From Lachnospiraceae bacterium Zagget3 (GTDB lineage: Bacteria; Bacillota_A; Clostridia; Lachnospirales; Lachnospiraceae): 64,000 bases of DNA. This document shows, in pieces, positions 8,051 to 16,749 of the stretch. Made by a program: the position numbers and the translations under genes. The stretch spans positions 1-64,000 of the forward strand of contig MSHE01000026.1 in NCBI GenBank assembly GCA_001941025.1. The letters run 5' to 3'. Numbering within the stretch: the stretch's first letter is position 1; every line of letters begins with the position of its first letter. A model generated the notes under the pieces. The model ran no database searches and was not told the origin of the DNA. It saw only the letters and a list, made by a program, of their open reading frames with translations.

Positions 8051-9800
8051 CGAAGTCACCCCCTTTCTGCTGCGATTCAAAGGTTTCCCTGTAGATATCG
8101 CTGGTCGCAAGCAGCTCCTCGTGGGTGCCGACTGCCAGGATCTGACCATCGTCCATGACGATGATCTTGTCCGCGTCATCCACGGAGGCGACCCGCTGCG
8201 TGATGATGAACTTGGTCGTCTCCGGGATCACCTCGGCAAAGGCCTGCCGGATAAGTTTGTCCGTCTTCGTATCCACGGCGCTCGTGGAGTCGTCGAGGAT
8301 CAGGATCTTTGGTTTCTTCAGGAGCGCCCTGGCGATGCAAAGCCGCTGTTTTTGCCCGCCGGAGACGTTCGTGCCGCCCTGTTCGATGTAGGTATCGTAT
8401 TTATCCGGCATCTGGTCGATGAACTCGGAGGCCTGCGCGAGCTCGCAGGCGTGAATGATCTCCTCATCCGTCGCGTCCTCCTTGCCCCAGCGCAGGTTCT
8501 CCTTGATCGTGCCGGAGAAGAGAACATTGTTCTGCAGCACCATGGCGACCTCGTTCCGGAGCGTCTCCAGGTCGTAATCCCGGACATCGATGCCGCCGAC
8601 CTTCACGGAGCCGTCCGTCACATCGTACAGGCGCGGGATCAGCTGCACGAGAGAAGACTTGGCGGAACCCGTCCCGCCGATGATGCCCACGCGCTCTCCC
8701 GGTTTGATTTCCAAATTGATATCACTTAGGACGTCCCGCTCCGCATCCTTATAATAGCGGAAGTTGACATGGTCGAATGTAATCGAGCCATCCGGTACGC
8801 TCATGACCGGATCTTCCTTGTCTTTGATGTCGCTCTCCTCGTCGAGAATCTCGACGATCCGGTTGCCGGAGGCAAGCGACATGATGATCATGACCAGCAC
8901 CATGGCGATCATCATCAGGCTCATTAAGATCTGCATCGCGTATGTGAACATGCTCATCAGCTCGCCGGTGGTCAGTCCCCCGGCAACGCCGGACACGTTG
9001 CCGCTCGAAACGATCGCGTGCGCGCCGAGCCAGCTGATCAGGATGATCGCGGTGTAGACCGCGGCCATCATAAGCGGCATGTTCCACTGGATGATCGACT
9101 CCGCCCTGACGAAGAGCTGGTAGATCCGGTCTGAAATCCCGCGGAACTTCTGGTTTTCATAGTCCTCCCGGATATAGGATTTCACGACGCGGATCCCGCG
9201 CAGGTCCTCCTGCGTCACTTCATTTAATGTATCGTAGGTGTCAAACACTTTCCGAAAGATGGGATGCACCTTGATGCTAATCAGCGCCAGCACCACCGCC
9301 ACGATCGGCACCATGATCAAAAAGATACTCGCCAGACGCCGGTTGATCGTAAAGCAGACGATGATCGCGGCGATCAGCATGATCGGGCAGCGGGCCGCGA
9401 TGCGGATCGTCATCTGGAACGCGTTCTGCACGTTCGTCACATCCGTCGTCAGCCGCGTCACGATCCCGGCCGTGGAGAACTTATCAATGTTGGAGAAGGA
9501 GAAGTTCTGCACGTTGGCGTACTCATCCTTTCTCAAGTTCTGTGCCAGTCCGGCAGACGCGACGGCAGCCGTTCTCCCGGCCAGCGCGCCGAAGAGCAGC
9601 GAGATCACAGCGCAGACGATCAGGATAATGCCGTAGCGCACGATCACCGGCATGTCGCCCGGCGTGATCCCCTGATCGATCAGCCACGCCATGATATAAG
9701 GGATCAGGATCTCCATCGCGACTTCGATCACGACGAAGATCGGCGTCAGGATCGTCTGTTTTCTGTATTCGCGTAATGATTTCATTAACTTTCCGATCAT
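8043..9800 (-). CDS. ABC exporter half-transporter, degenerate-site partner
   Basis: A 585-residue half-transporter. Walker A is GGTGSAKSS (about 372, Ala for the last Gly), the signature VSGGQ is canonical (about 478), Walker B is ILILDDSTSAVD with Asp in place of the catalytic Glu (about 496), and the switch His is replaced by Gln (ITQR, about 535). This is the pattern of the non-hydrolysing half in heterodimeric exporters, so it should pair with the next gene. It starts in a 4-base ATGA overlap with the MarR gene, giving a regulator-exporter operon. Confidence 0.93.
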   Translation of the reverse strand: MIGKLMKSLREYRKQTILTPIFVVIEVAMEILIPYIMAWLIDQGITPGDMPVIVRYGIILIVCAVISLLFGALAGRTAAVASAGLAQNLRKDEYANVQNFSFSNIDKFSTAGIVTRLTTDVTNVQNAFQMTIRIAARCPIMLIAAIIVCFTINRRLASIFLIMVPIVAVVLALISIKVHPIFRKVFDTYDTLNEVTQEDLRGIRVVKSYIREDYENQKFRGISDRIYQLFVRAESIIQWNMPLMMAAVYTAIILISWLGAHAIVSSGNVSGVAGGLTTGELMSMFTYAMQILMSLMMIAMVLVMIIMSLASGNRIVEILDEESDIKDKEDPVMSVPDGSITFDHVNFRYYKDAERDVLSDINLEIKPGERVGIIGGTGSAKSSLVQLIPRLYDVTDGSVKVGGIDVRDYDLETLRNEVAMVLQNNVLFSGTIKENLRWGKEDATDEEIIHACELAQASEFIDQMPDKYDTYIEQGGTNVSGGQKQRLCIARALLKKPKILILDDSTSAVDTKTDKLIRQAFAEVIPETTKFIITQRVASVDDADKIIVMDDGQILAVGTHEELLATSDIYRETFESQQKGGDFDE

Positions 9801-10291
9801 TTCCGTGTTACTCCTTCCTCTTTGCCGCAGAGGTCTTCCTGCGTTCTCTGGGCACTCATGTTCTTAACGTTTTCCTGCATCCTCTCGATGTAGTCGTAGA
9901 GGCGCGCGATTTCTTCCTTGGTAAATCCATCCAGCAGGGCATTCTCCATCGCCTGAAACTCCGCTTCCATACAAGACAGAATCTCCCAAGCCCGCTTGGT
10001 CAGCACCAGCTTTTTTAAGCGGGCATCCTCCGGGATGCTCTGCCGCTCGATTAATCCGTTTTTTACCATCCGGCCGACCACCTTGGAAGCCGTGGAGCGG
10101 GTGATGCCAAACCGTTTTTCCAGATCCCGCTGGAAGACATCGGTCCCGGTCCTCTGGGCAATATAGGCGATGATCCAGGTGTTGTTGCCTGTGGCGTCTT
10201 CAATCTTTAAGCGTGTCGGGGAATTGTCGAGGACACGGCTGATCAGGTTGGATAATACATGGACTTCATTTCCGATCGGTTTTTCCACCAT
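9797..10291 (-). CDS. MarR family transcriptional regulator
   Basis: A 164-residue winged-helix regulator, first gene of the operon with the two exporter halves. The DNA-binding part reads DVFQRDLEKRFGITRSTASKVVGRMVKNGLIERQ, followed by the wing DARLKKLVLT. The start at 10291 (MVEKPIG) follows AGGAGG at 11 bases; upstream in-frame codons have no site. It probably represses its own operon and is released by a substrate of the exporter, by analogy with other MarR-exporter operons. A perfect inverted repeat in the leader (10362-10377) is a candidate operator. Confidence 0.9.
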   Translation of the reverse strand: MVEKPIGNEVHVLSNLISRVLDNSPTRLKIEDATGNNTWIIAYIAQRTGTDVFQRDLEKRFGITRSTASKVVGRMVKNGLIERQSIPEDARLKKLVLTKRAWEILSCMEAEFQAMENALLDGFTKEEIARLYDYIERMQENVKNMSAQRTQEDLCGKEEGVTRK

Positions 10292-10361
10292 CGGCTGTTC
10301 CACCTCCTTATAAAGGACAGGATTACAGCGCGTCTGCCCACTGGCCGACACGCCGTCAATT

Positions 10362-10427
10362 TGTTGGCTCTCCAACAGTTCGATTTCCAACATATCGTAT
10401 CATAGTCCATCCGTCTGCAAAAGTCAA
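10362..10427 (-). promoter_or_regulatory. marR-exporter operon promoter with candidate operator
   Basis: Minus strand TTGACT (10427-10422), 17-base spacer, TATGAT (10404-10399). The expected start is near 10392. Just inside the transcript lies a perfect inverted repeat, TGTTGG and CCAACA with a 4-base gap (10362-10377), a size suited to a MarR dimer. Confidence 0.6.
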
Positions 10428-10438
10428 CCTGTTTTTTC

Positions 10439-10467
10439 TTGCTTTTTTCATCGTTGTGGGATATAAT
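10439..10467 (+). promoter_or_regulatory. tRNA-Lys promoter
   Basis: TTGCTT (10439-10444), 17-base spacer, TATAAT (10462-10467), 17 bases before the mature tRNA 5' end. It is back to back with the marR promoter. Confidence 0.7.
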
Positions 10468-10484
10468 CGTTCTTGCACCAATTT

Positions 10485-10557
10485 GCGCCTTTAGCTCAGC
10501 TGGTAGAGCAGTAGACTCTTAATCTATTTGTCCAGGGTTCGAGCCCCTGAAGGCGTA
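10485..10557 (+). tRNA. tRNA-Lys (anticodon CTT)
   Basis: A 73-base cloverleaf. The acceptor stem GCGCCTT/AAGGCGT has a G-U first pair. The D arm is GCTC/GAGC, the anticodon stem GTAGA/TCTAT encloses loop CTCTTAA, and the T arm is CAGGG/CCCTG with loop TTCGAGC. CCA is not encoded. It is a single-gene unit with its own promoter and terminator. Confidence 0.95.
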
Positions 10558-10565
10558 CTTGCGCG

Positions 10566-10593
10566 GCGGCAGATTTTTTTCTGTCGCTTTTTT
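10566..10593 (+). terminator. Terminator of tRNA-Lys
   Basis: 8-bp stem GCGGCAGA/TCTGTCGC (one G-U pair), 6-base loop, then six T. Confidence 0.85.
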
Positions 10594-10595
10594 AC

Positions 10596-10623
10596 TTGAA
10601 TTTTGTATCAAAAGGGATACAAT
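10596..10623 (+). promoter_or_regulatory. pta promoter
   Basis: TTGAAT (10596-10601), 16-base spacer, TACAAT (10618-10623), about 50 bases before the pta start. Confidence 0.65.
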
Positions 10624-10673
10624 AGAAAATATCCAGAGGAAATGATACATATGGAATAGGAGGGAATCGATTT

Positions 10674-11648
10674 ATGTTTGAACTGTTGATCCAGAAATTG
10701 AGAGAGAACCCGAGAACGATCGTATTTACCGAAGGTACGGACCCCCGGATCCTGGAGGCCGCATCGCGCCTGCTCGCCGGCAATTTCTTAAAGCCGATCC
10801 TGGTCGGCAACCCGGACGAGATCAAGGCGGCGGCGGAAAAGGCCGGCTACAATATCAGCGGGGCCGAGATCATTGATCCGGCAGACTTTGAACACATGGA
10901 CGAGATGGTCGAAGAGATGGTCACGCTCCGAAAGGGCAAGATGACCCCCGAAGAGTGCCGCGAGGCGCTGCAGAAAAGCAACTACTTCGGCACGATGCTC
11001 GTAAAGATGGGCTATGCGGACTGCCTGCTCGGCGGTGCCACCTATACAACGGCCGATACGGTCCGCCCGGCACTGCAGCTGATCAAGACCAAGCCGGAGA
11101 ACAACATCGTGTCTTCCTGCTTTATCCTGGTCCGTTCCGCCGCGTCCGGCGGCAATGAAGTGCTGGCTATGGGAGACTGCGCCATCAACATTGATCCGTC
11201 CGAGGACGAGCTGGTGGAGATCGCGATCGAGACCGCGAAATGCGGCCGGATCTTCGGCATCGACCCGAAGGTAGCGTTCCTGAGCTATTCCACGTTCGGC
11301 TCCGGAAAGGGTGAGACGGTTGACAAGATGCGCAATGCCTGTGAAAAGGCAAAAGCCGCCGCGCCGGATCTGCCGATCGACGGCGAGATGCAGTTTGACG
11401 CGGCCGTGGCGCCCTCCGTCGCGAAGACCAAGGCACCGGATTCTCCCGTTGCCGGTCAGGCCAATACCTTTATCTTCCCGGACATCAATGCCGGCAACAT
11501 CGGATACAAGATCGCGCAGCGCCTCGGCAATTTCGAAGCCTACGGGCCGATCCTGCTGGGCCTTAACGCGCCGATCAACGATCTGTCCCGCGGCTGCAAC
11601 GCGTTGGAGGTTTACTCCATGGCGATCATCACGGCAGCACTGGTTTAA
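10674..11648 (+). CDS. pta: Phosphate acetyltransferase
   Basis: Interconverts acetyl-CoA plus phosphate with acetyl phosphate plus CoA, the first step of acetate and ATP formation in fermentation. The 324-residue single-domain form is typical of Firmicutes. Motifs include FTEGTDPRILEAA, CLLGGATYTTADTVRPALQ, SYSTFGSGKGETVDK and the C-terminal GLNAPINDLSRGC. GGAGGG precedes the ATG by 9 bases. Unlike many relatives it is not followed by ackA; a strong terminator ends the unit right after the stop, so acetate kinase must be elsewhere. Confidence 0.95.
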   Translation: MFELLIQKLRENPRTIVFTEGTDPRILEAASRLLAGNFLKPILVGNPDEIKAAAEKAGYNISGAEIIDPADFEHMDEMVEEMVTLRKGKMTPEECREALQKSNYFGTMLVKMGYADCLLGGATYTTADTVRPALQLIKTKPENNIVSSCFILVRSAASGGNEVLAMGDCAINIDPSEDELVEIAIETAKCGRIFGIDPKVAFLSYSTFGSGKGETVDKMRNACEKAKAAAPDLPIDGEMQFDAAVAPSVAKTKAPDSPVAGQANTFIFPDINAGNIGYKIAQRLGNFEAYGPILLGLNAPINDLSRGCNALEVYSMAIITAALV

Positions 11649-11674
11649 AAGTATAAAAAAATTATAAATTTTTT

Positions 11675-11704
11675 CGGGGGTGCGTTCGCATCCCCGCTTT
11701 TTTT
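11675..11704 (+). terminator. pta terminator
   Basis: 9-bp GC-rich stem with a 4-base loop (11675-11696), followed by a run of seven T. Confidence 0.9.
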
Positions 11705-11769
11705 GCTCTTTTCTTTATTTTCAATTTACACAAGTACCTCCAAATCATGTTTTTGCGCAAATCGGGTAG

Positions 11770-11797
11770 TTGAAATTATTTTTCTGCGCGTTATAAT
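11770..11797 (+). promoter_or_regulatory. Promoter of the second ABC exporter operon
   Basis: TTGAAA (11770-11775), 16-base spacer, TATAAT (11792-11797), about 80 bases before the first exporter gene. Confidence 0.7.
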
Positions 11798-11878
11798 ACT
11801 CCTTGTGTATAAATCAACGGAAGCCGGAAATTCGTTCCGCTTCCTGTTTCGTCTGACACAGAGAAAGGCAAGCAGATC

Positions 11879-14164
11879 ATGGCAAATTTTTTCAAATTTC
11901 TGAAGGGATTTATCCCTTTCGTGATCCTCATCGTAGGGCTGTTGATCGTACAGGCTGTCTGCAACCTCACACTACCCGCTTATACCAGTGATATCCTGGA
12001 TGTCGGCATCGAGCAGTACGGAATCGAAGATGCCGCCGCCGTGGAAATCGGCGACGACACCATGTCGGAACTGATGCTCTTTATGGATGATTCGGACGTC
12101 GATTACATCGAATCCTCCTATGAGGATAAAGATGGCATCTGGTATCTGGACGAGGACGCGGACACGACAAAAGTATCCGACACGCTGGAACTTCCCATGG
12201 TGATGGTCTCCAACCTCTCCTCCGTTTCGGAAGATCGGGTGCAGGAGATGATCGCCGAGGCGATGCCCGAGCAGGCCTCCGCGCTGGAGGGGGCTTCCCT
12301 GGATCAGATCAGCGCGATGTTGGGCGTGGATTTAAAGACCTCAACGGATGAGGATGGAAACACTACAGTCAATATCATGCCGCTCATAGAAGCCATGTAT
12401 GAGAACGGGATGATCACCAAATCCGACTTATCTTCCATGACGGATGAAGTGACCGAGCAGTTCGGCGACAACGCGGATCTGTTCCTCTCCTCCGCCTCCA
12501 TCGCCTTTGTCGAATCGGAGTATGAGAAGATCGGTGTGGATGTAAATCAGATTCAGAGGACCTATCTCTTCCACGCCGGAAGAAATATGATCATCATGAC
12601 GGTTCTCATGGCGGCAGCGGCCATCATGGCCGGATTCGTCTCCAGTTATGTCGCCGCGAAGAACTCCCAGCAGCTTCGGCACAAGCTGTTTGCCAAGGTG
12701 CTCTCGTTTAGCCATAGGGAGATCGACCAATTCAGTACGGCATCTCTGATCACCCGGTCTACCAATGATATTCAGCAGATTCAAATGACAATGATGATGA
12801 TGCTACGAATGGTGCTATACGCCCCGATCCTCGCGATCGGCGGCATTATCCGTGTGGCCGGCAATCACACCGGGCTGGCCTGGATCATCGTCGTGGCCGC
12901 GTGTGCCATCACCGGAGTGATCATCGCCCTGATCTTCATTGCCATGCCGAAGTTCCGGGTCATGCAGTCCAAGATTGATAAGGTCAATCTGGTCAGCCGC
13001 GAATTCCTCGACGGCATCCCGGTCATCCGCGCGTTCGGACGGGAACGGCATGAAGAGGAACGCTTCGATGTGGCCAGTCTGGATCTGATGAAAAACCAAC
13101 TCTTCACCAACCGCGTGATGGCCTTTATGATGCCGGTCATGATGTTCATCATGAACGGAGTCAACCTGCTCATCATCTGGTTTGCCGCCAAAGGCATGGA
13201 TGCGGGAGACCTGCAGGTGGGCGATATGGTCGCGTTTATGACCTATGCCATGCAGATCATCATGGCCTTCATGATGATCGAGATGCTCGCCATCATGCTG
13301 CCGCGTGCCGGCGTCGCTTCCAACCGTGTGCAGGAGGTCCTTGACACAGAGCCGTCTATCAACGACGCGCCGGACGCCGCCTCCCACGAACAGGAAAAAT
13401 ACACGGGCCGGCTGGAGTTCGACCATGTGACGTTTTACTATCCCAATGCGCCGGAACCCGTGCTGAAGGATATCACGTTTACTGCCGAGCCCGGGCAGAC
13501 GACCGCGATCGTCGGCAGTACCGGCTGCGGAAAGAGCTCGCTGGTCAACCTGATCCCGCGCTTCTATGACATCAATGAAGGATCCATCCGTCTGGACGGC
13601 ACGGACATTCGCGAGATCAGCCAGAAGACGCTGCGTGCGCAGATCGGTCTGGTCCCACAGAAAGGCTTCCTGTTCTCGGGAACGATCGAAAGCAACATCA
13701 AGTATGCCGATGCCAACATCACGGATGAGCAGATGCGCAAAGCGGCCGAGATCGCGCAGGCCACCGCCTTTATCGACGAAAAGCCTGACACATACGAAGA
13801 CCCGATCTCGCAGGGAGGCACCAACGTCTCCGGCGGGCAGAAGCAGCGGCTTTCCATCGCGCGCGCTTTGGCCAAGGGGGCACCGCTTCTCATCTTTGAT
13901 GACAGTTTTTCCGCTCTGGACTACCGGACGGACGTCGCCCTGCGGAAAGCACTCGCCGAGCAGGTTGGGGATTCCACGGTGCTGATCGTCGCCCAGCGGA
14001 TCGCCACCGTGCTCCACGCGGACAAGATCCTCGTGATGGACGAAGGGCAGATCGTCGGCATGGGCACGCACGAGGAACTGATGAAAACCTGCGAAACCTA
14101 TCAGGAAATTGCAAGGAGCCAGTTGAGCGAACAAGAACTGGCCGCGAACGGGGGGGTGAGCTGA
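11879..14164 (+). CDS. ABC exporter half-transporter, degenerate-site partner with extra extracytoplasmic domain
   Basis: A 761-residue half-transporter, about 180 longer than the 585-residue partner of the other pair. The extra length is an acidic, soluble-looking insert between the first and second membrane helices (about residues 40-232). Topology places it outside the cell. The ATPase has Walker A GSTGCGKSS (about 545), signature VSGGQ (about 651), Walker B LLIFDDSFSALD with Asp for the catalytic Glu (about 670), and Gln for the switch His (AQRIATV, about 705). This is the degenerate half of a heterodimer with the next gene, which starts 2 bases after its stop. The ribosome binding site is AAAGG. 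The insert may bind substrate or an accessory protein; no known domain was recognised. Confidence 0.92.
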   Translation: MANFFKFLKGFIPFVILIVGLLIVQAVCNLTLPAYTSDILDVGIEQYGIEDAAAVEIGDDTMSELMLFMDDSDVDYIESSYEDKDGIWYLDEDADTTKVSDTLELPMVMVSNLSSVSEDRVQEMIAEAMPEQASALEGASLDQISAMLGVDLKTSTDEDGNTTVNIMPLIEAMYENGMITKSDLSSMTDEVTEQFGDNADLFLSSASIAFVESEYEKIGVDVNQIQRTYLFHAGRNMIIMTVLMAAAAIMAGFVSSYVAAKNSQQLRHKLFAKVLSFSHREIDQFSTASLITRSTNDIQQIQMTMMMMLRMVLYAPILAIGGIIRVAGNHTGLAWIIVVAACAITGVIIALIFIAMPKFRVMQSKIDKVNLVSREFLDGIPVIRAFGRERHEEERFDVASLDLMKNQLFTNRVMAFMMPVMMFIMNGVNLLIIWFAAKGMDAGDLQVGDMVAFMTYAMQIIMAFMMIEMLAIMLPRAGVASNRVQEVLDTEPSINDAPDAASHEQEKYTGRLEFDHVTFYYPNAPEPVLKDITFTAEPGQTTAIVGSTGCGKSSLVNLIPRFYDINEGSIRLDGTDIREISQKTLRAQIGLVPQKGFLFSGTIESNIKYADANITDEQMRKAAEIAQATAFIDEKPDTYEDPISQGGTNVSGGQKQRLSIARALAKGAPLLIFDDSFSALDYRTDVALRKALAEQVGDSTVLIVAQRIATVLHADKILVMDEGQIVGMGTHEELMKTCETYQEIARSQLSEQELAANGGVS

Positions 14165-14165
14165 G

Positions 14166-15971
14166 ATGCCAATGGGACGTATGAATCGGTCAACCGACAG
14201 AGCAACGAATTTCCGCGGCGCCATCGGCAGCCTGCTGCGCTATATGGCCCAATACAGGGTCGGACTGATCCTGATGGTCGTCTTCGCGGTGGCCGGCACC
14301 ATCTGCAACGTGTTCGGGCCGAGGATCCTCGGCGATGCCACAACCGAGCTGGCCAACGGATTTATGGCTAAGGTCATGGGCACCGGAGGCATTGATTTTG
14401 ATAAAATCTTTCAGATCATTGTCGAGCTGATCTTCCTGTATGTCGGGTGTTCTATATTCACGTTCATCCAGGGTTGGATCATGGCCACCATCAGCCAGCG
14501 GGTCTGCTACCGCATGCGGAAGGATATCTCGGAGAAGATCAACCGCATGCCGTTATCCTACTTTGATGAAAAGCCGACCGGCGATGTGCTCTCCCGCATT
14601 ACCAACGACGTGGATACACTGGGGCAGAGCTTAAACCAAAGTATTCGAACGCTTGTCACCAGCATAACGACGATCATCGCAGTCATCGTCATGATGCTTA
14701 CCTTAAACGGCATTCTGACCCTGATCACCATTATTCTGCTGCCAATTTCCCTCGTCCTCGTCTTTCTCGTGGTGCGGGCCAGCCAGAAATATTTCCTGGC
14801 GCAGCAGAACCAACTGGGCGAGATCGACGGAAAAGTCGAAGAGAGCTTTTCCGGACAGTATATCATCAAAGCCTTCGACAAGGAAGACGATGTCATGGAG
14901 GATTTTGAGGAAACAAACGAGAGACTGTTCCACTCCGCGTGGCGCAGCCAGTTCCTCTCCGGCCTCATGATGCCGATCATGAACCTGGTCAGCTACATCG
15001 GCTATGTGGTCATCGCCATCGTCGGCGCGTTCCTCGCCGCGGCGGGCACGATCCCGATCGGCTACATCGTATCGTTCATTCAGTATGTGCAGCGGTTTAC
15101 GATGCCGATCATCCAGATCGCGCAGGTGTCCACCATGCTGCAGTCCATGGCGGCAGCGTCCGAGCGTGTGTTTATCTTCTTATCGGAAGAGGATGAGATC
15201 CCCGAGACCGAAAATCCCGTGGAAGTGGATGGATTTGAGGGGAATGTATGCTTTGACCATGTCCGCTTCGGATATGAAGAGGACCACACGATCATCCACG
15301 ATTTCAACACCAAAGTGACGCCTGGCCAGACGATCGCCATCGTCGGACCGACCGGCGCGGGCAAGACCACGATGGTCAAGCTCCTCATGCGCTTCTACGA
15401 TGTAAACGACGGCGCGATTCTGGTGGACGGCAACGATCTGCGCGACTTCAGGCGCCATGACCTGCGCAGCGGCTTCGGCATGGTGCTGCAGGATACCTGG
15501 CTGTTCAACGGAACGATCCGGGAGAATATCCGATACGGACGGCTGGATGCCACCGATGAGGAAGTGGAAGCGGCGGCGAAGGCAGCCTATGCCGACCACT
15601 TTATTCAGACGCTTCCCGGCGGGTATGACATGGAGATCAACGAAGAGGCCAACAACATCTCGGAGGGAGAAAAACAGCTGCTCACGATCGCGCGGGCATT
15701 TCTGGCGGATCGACCGATCCTTATCCTGGATGAGGCGACCTCCAGCGTGGATACCCGTACCGAGCAGTTGATCCAGGATGCCATGGTCAAGCTCATGGAA
15801 GGACGTACGAGCTTTGTCATCGCGCACCGGCTCTCGACCATCCGCGACGCAGACAACATCCTTGTCATGCGGGACGGCGATATCGTGGAGCAGGGGACGC
15901 ATACCGAACTGCTGGAGCAGAACGGGTTCTACGCGAGCCTGTACAATGCGCAGTTTGAAGACGTCGGATAA
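14166..15971 (+). CDS. ABC exporter half-transporter, catalytically complete partner
   Basis: A 601-residue half-transporter with a normal six-helix membrane domain and ATPase. Walker A is GPTGAGKTT (about 392), the signature is altered to ISEGE (about 498), Walker B is ILDEATSSVD with the catalytic Glu (about 518), and the H-loop is VIAHRLSTI (about 552). The altered signature and intact Walker B complement the previous gene, as in TM287/288-type exporters. The ATG at 14166 follows GGGGGGTGAGCTGAG. No regulator gene is adjacent to this pair, unlike the 6.1-10.3 kb operon. Confidence 0.93.
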   Translation: MPMGRMNRSTDRATNFRGAIGSLLRYMAQYRVGLILMVVFAVAGTICNVFGPRILGDATTELANGFMAKVMGTGGIDFDKIFQIIVELIFLYVGCSIFTFIQGWIMATISQRVCYRMRKDISEKINRMPLSYFDEKPTGDVLSRITNDVDTLGQSLNQSIRTLVTSITTIIAVIVMMLTLNGILTLITIILLPISLVLVFLVVRASQKYFLAQQNQLGEIDGKVEESFSGQYIIKAFDKEDDVMEDFEETNERLFHSAWRSQFLSGLMMPIMNLVSYIGYVVIAIVGAFLAAAGTIPIGYIVSFIQYVQRFTMPIIQIAQVSTMLQSMAAASERVFIFLSEEDEIPETENPVEVDGFEGNVCFDHVRFGYEEDHTIIHDFNTKVTPGQTIAIVGPTGAGKTTMVKLLMRFYDVNDGAILVDGNDLRDFRRHDLRSGFGMVLQDTWLFNGTIRENIRYGRLDATDEEVEAAAKAAYADHFIQTLPGGYDMEINEEANNISEGEKQLLTIARAFLADRPILILDEATSSVDTRTEQLIQDAMVKLMEGRTSFVIAHRLSTIRDADNILVMRDGDIVEQGTHTELLEQNGFYASLYNAQFEDVG

Positions 15972-15977
15972 TAAACA

Positions 15978-16120
15978 AAAGTCTGCCTCAGAAAACAAAT
16001 TCGTCGCGGGACGCTCCCGCTCTGGATTCGCACGCAGCGGTACTAAGAAGCCGCTAACGCGCCTTCAAGTACCGGCGGCGAATAACGCCCGCTTACGAAT
16101 TGTTTTCTGAGGCAGACTTT
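15978..16120. repeat. Nested inverted-repeat element between convergent genes
   Basis: Two 26-27 bp arms, 15978-16004 and 16095-16120, are perfect inverted copies apart from one extra A in the left arm. The 90 bases between them contain further nested pairing. There is a GCGGG/CCCGC hairpin near 16006-16020, an ATTCGC/GCGAAT pair, and an inner GGTACT/AGTACC pair. The right arm forms the last eight codons and stop of the DUF1847 gene. Both outer ends lead into T-rich sequence, so it could end transcription in both directions. Its size and terminal repeats also suit a small non-autonomous mobile element or REP-type repeat. No target-site duplication was recognised. Confidence 0.8.
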
Positions 16121-16749
16121 ATCTTTTCCCCGTACACTTTCTTATAATATTTGTCTGATTGGTAAAGGGCTGCGACGGTATTATGTCCCAGGACGCGGTC
16201 CTTGGCGACGAGGGTCGTGACCGGCGCCTCGGAATATTTATAGAAGAGGCTGTCATGGCCGACACACAGGCCGACCAGTACGTTTAAGTCCGTATGCGCG
16301 GCATTTAGGAGCTTGGCCTGCAGGATCGGGTTGCAGATGTTTTCCCCGACCGCGGTACAACGCTCCGGGATGCCGATATCCACTTTCTTCTGTGTGCCGC
16401 TCTTGCAGCCGATCCCATACACCTCAAATCCATGGCTTCTAAGGATTTTCGCGAACGTTCGCGACTCCGCCAGCAGGCCGATGCAGGTCGCGATGCCGAT
16501 CTTTTTCGCATCAATTTTCTTCGCGAACTCAATCGTCTCCTCGAGACGGGTCATTTTGCAGTAGTTGTCCGCCTCCACTTCCGCGGCTGAGACCGCGATG
16601 CGGCGAATATCTTCTTTTTCATACTCCGCCATGGCCTCCGCGAGGATTGTCTCCTCCATGTGGGTGCTCAGGCAAAAGTCCGGATACGTTCCGTCTTCGT
16701 GATTACAGTTTCCGGAGGCGCAGTCGATACAGCTTCGTTCAATCTCCAT
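16093..16749 (-). CDS. DUF1847 family protein, Cys-rich
   Basis: A 218-residue protein whose function is not established. It opens with a metal-binding-like cysteine cluster (CIDCASGNC, later DFC) and carries further conserved Cys motifs (IATCIGLL, GCKSGTQKK, GLCVGHDSLFYKYS), as in DUF1847 proteins. The start at 16749 has a GGAGGAG site and overlaps the preceding gene by 11 bases, so the two are translationally coupled. The last residues, KSASENNS, are encoded by the right arm of the inverted repeat at 15978-16120, so the native C-terminus may have been altered by that element. Last gene of a three-gene operon. Confidence 0.75.
   Translation of the reverse strand: MEIERSCIDCASGNCNHEDGTYPDFCLSTHMEETILAEAMAEYEKEDIRRIAVSAAEVEADNYCKMTRLEETIEFAKKIDAKKIGIATCIGLLAESRTFAKILRSHGFEVYGIGCKSGTQKKVDIGIPERCTAVGENICNPILQAKLLNAAHTDLNVLVGLCVGHDSLFYKYSEAPVTTLVAKDRVLGHNTVAALYQSDKYYKKVYGEKIKSASENNS

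Noticed and set aside
12815..14224. Minus-strand frame of 469 codons rich in Asp/His/Arg
   Set aside because: It is antisense to a well-supported ABC exporter and shows only shadow composition.
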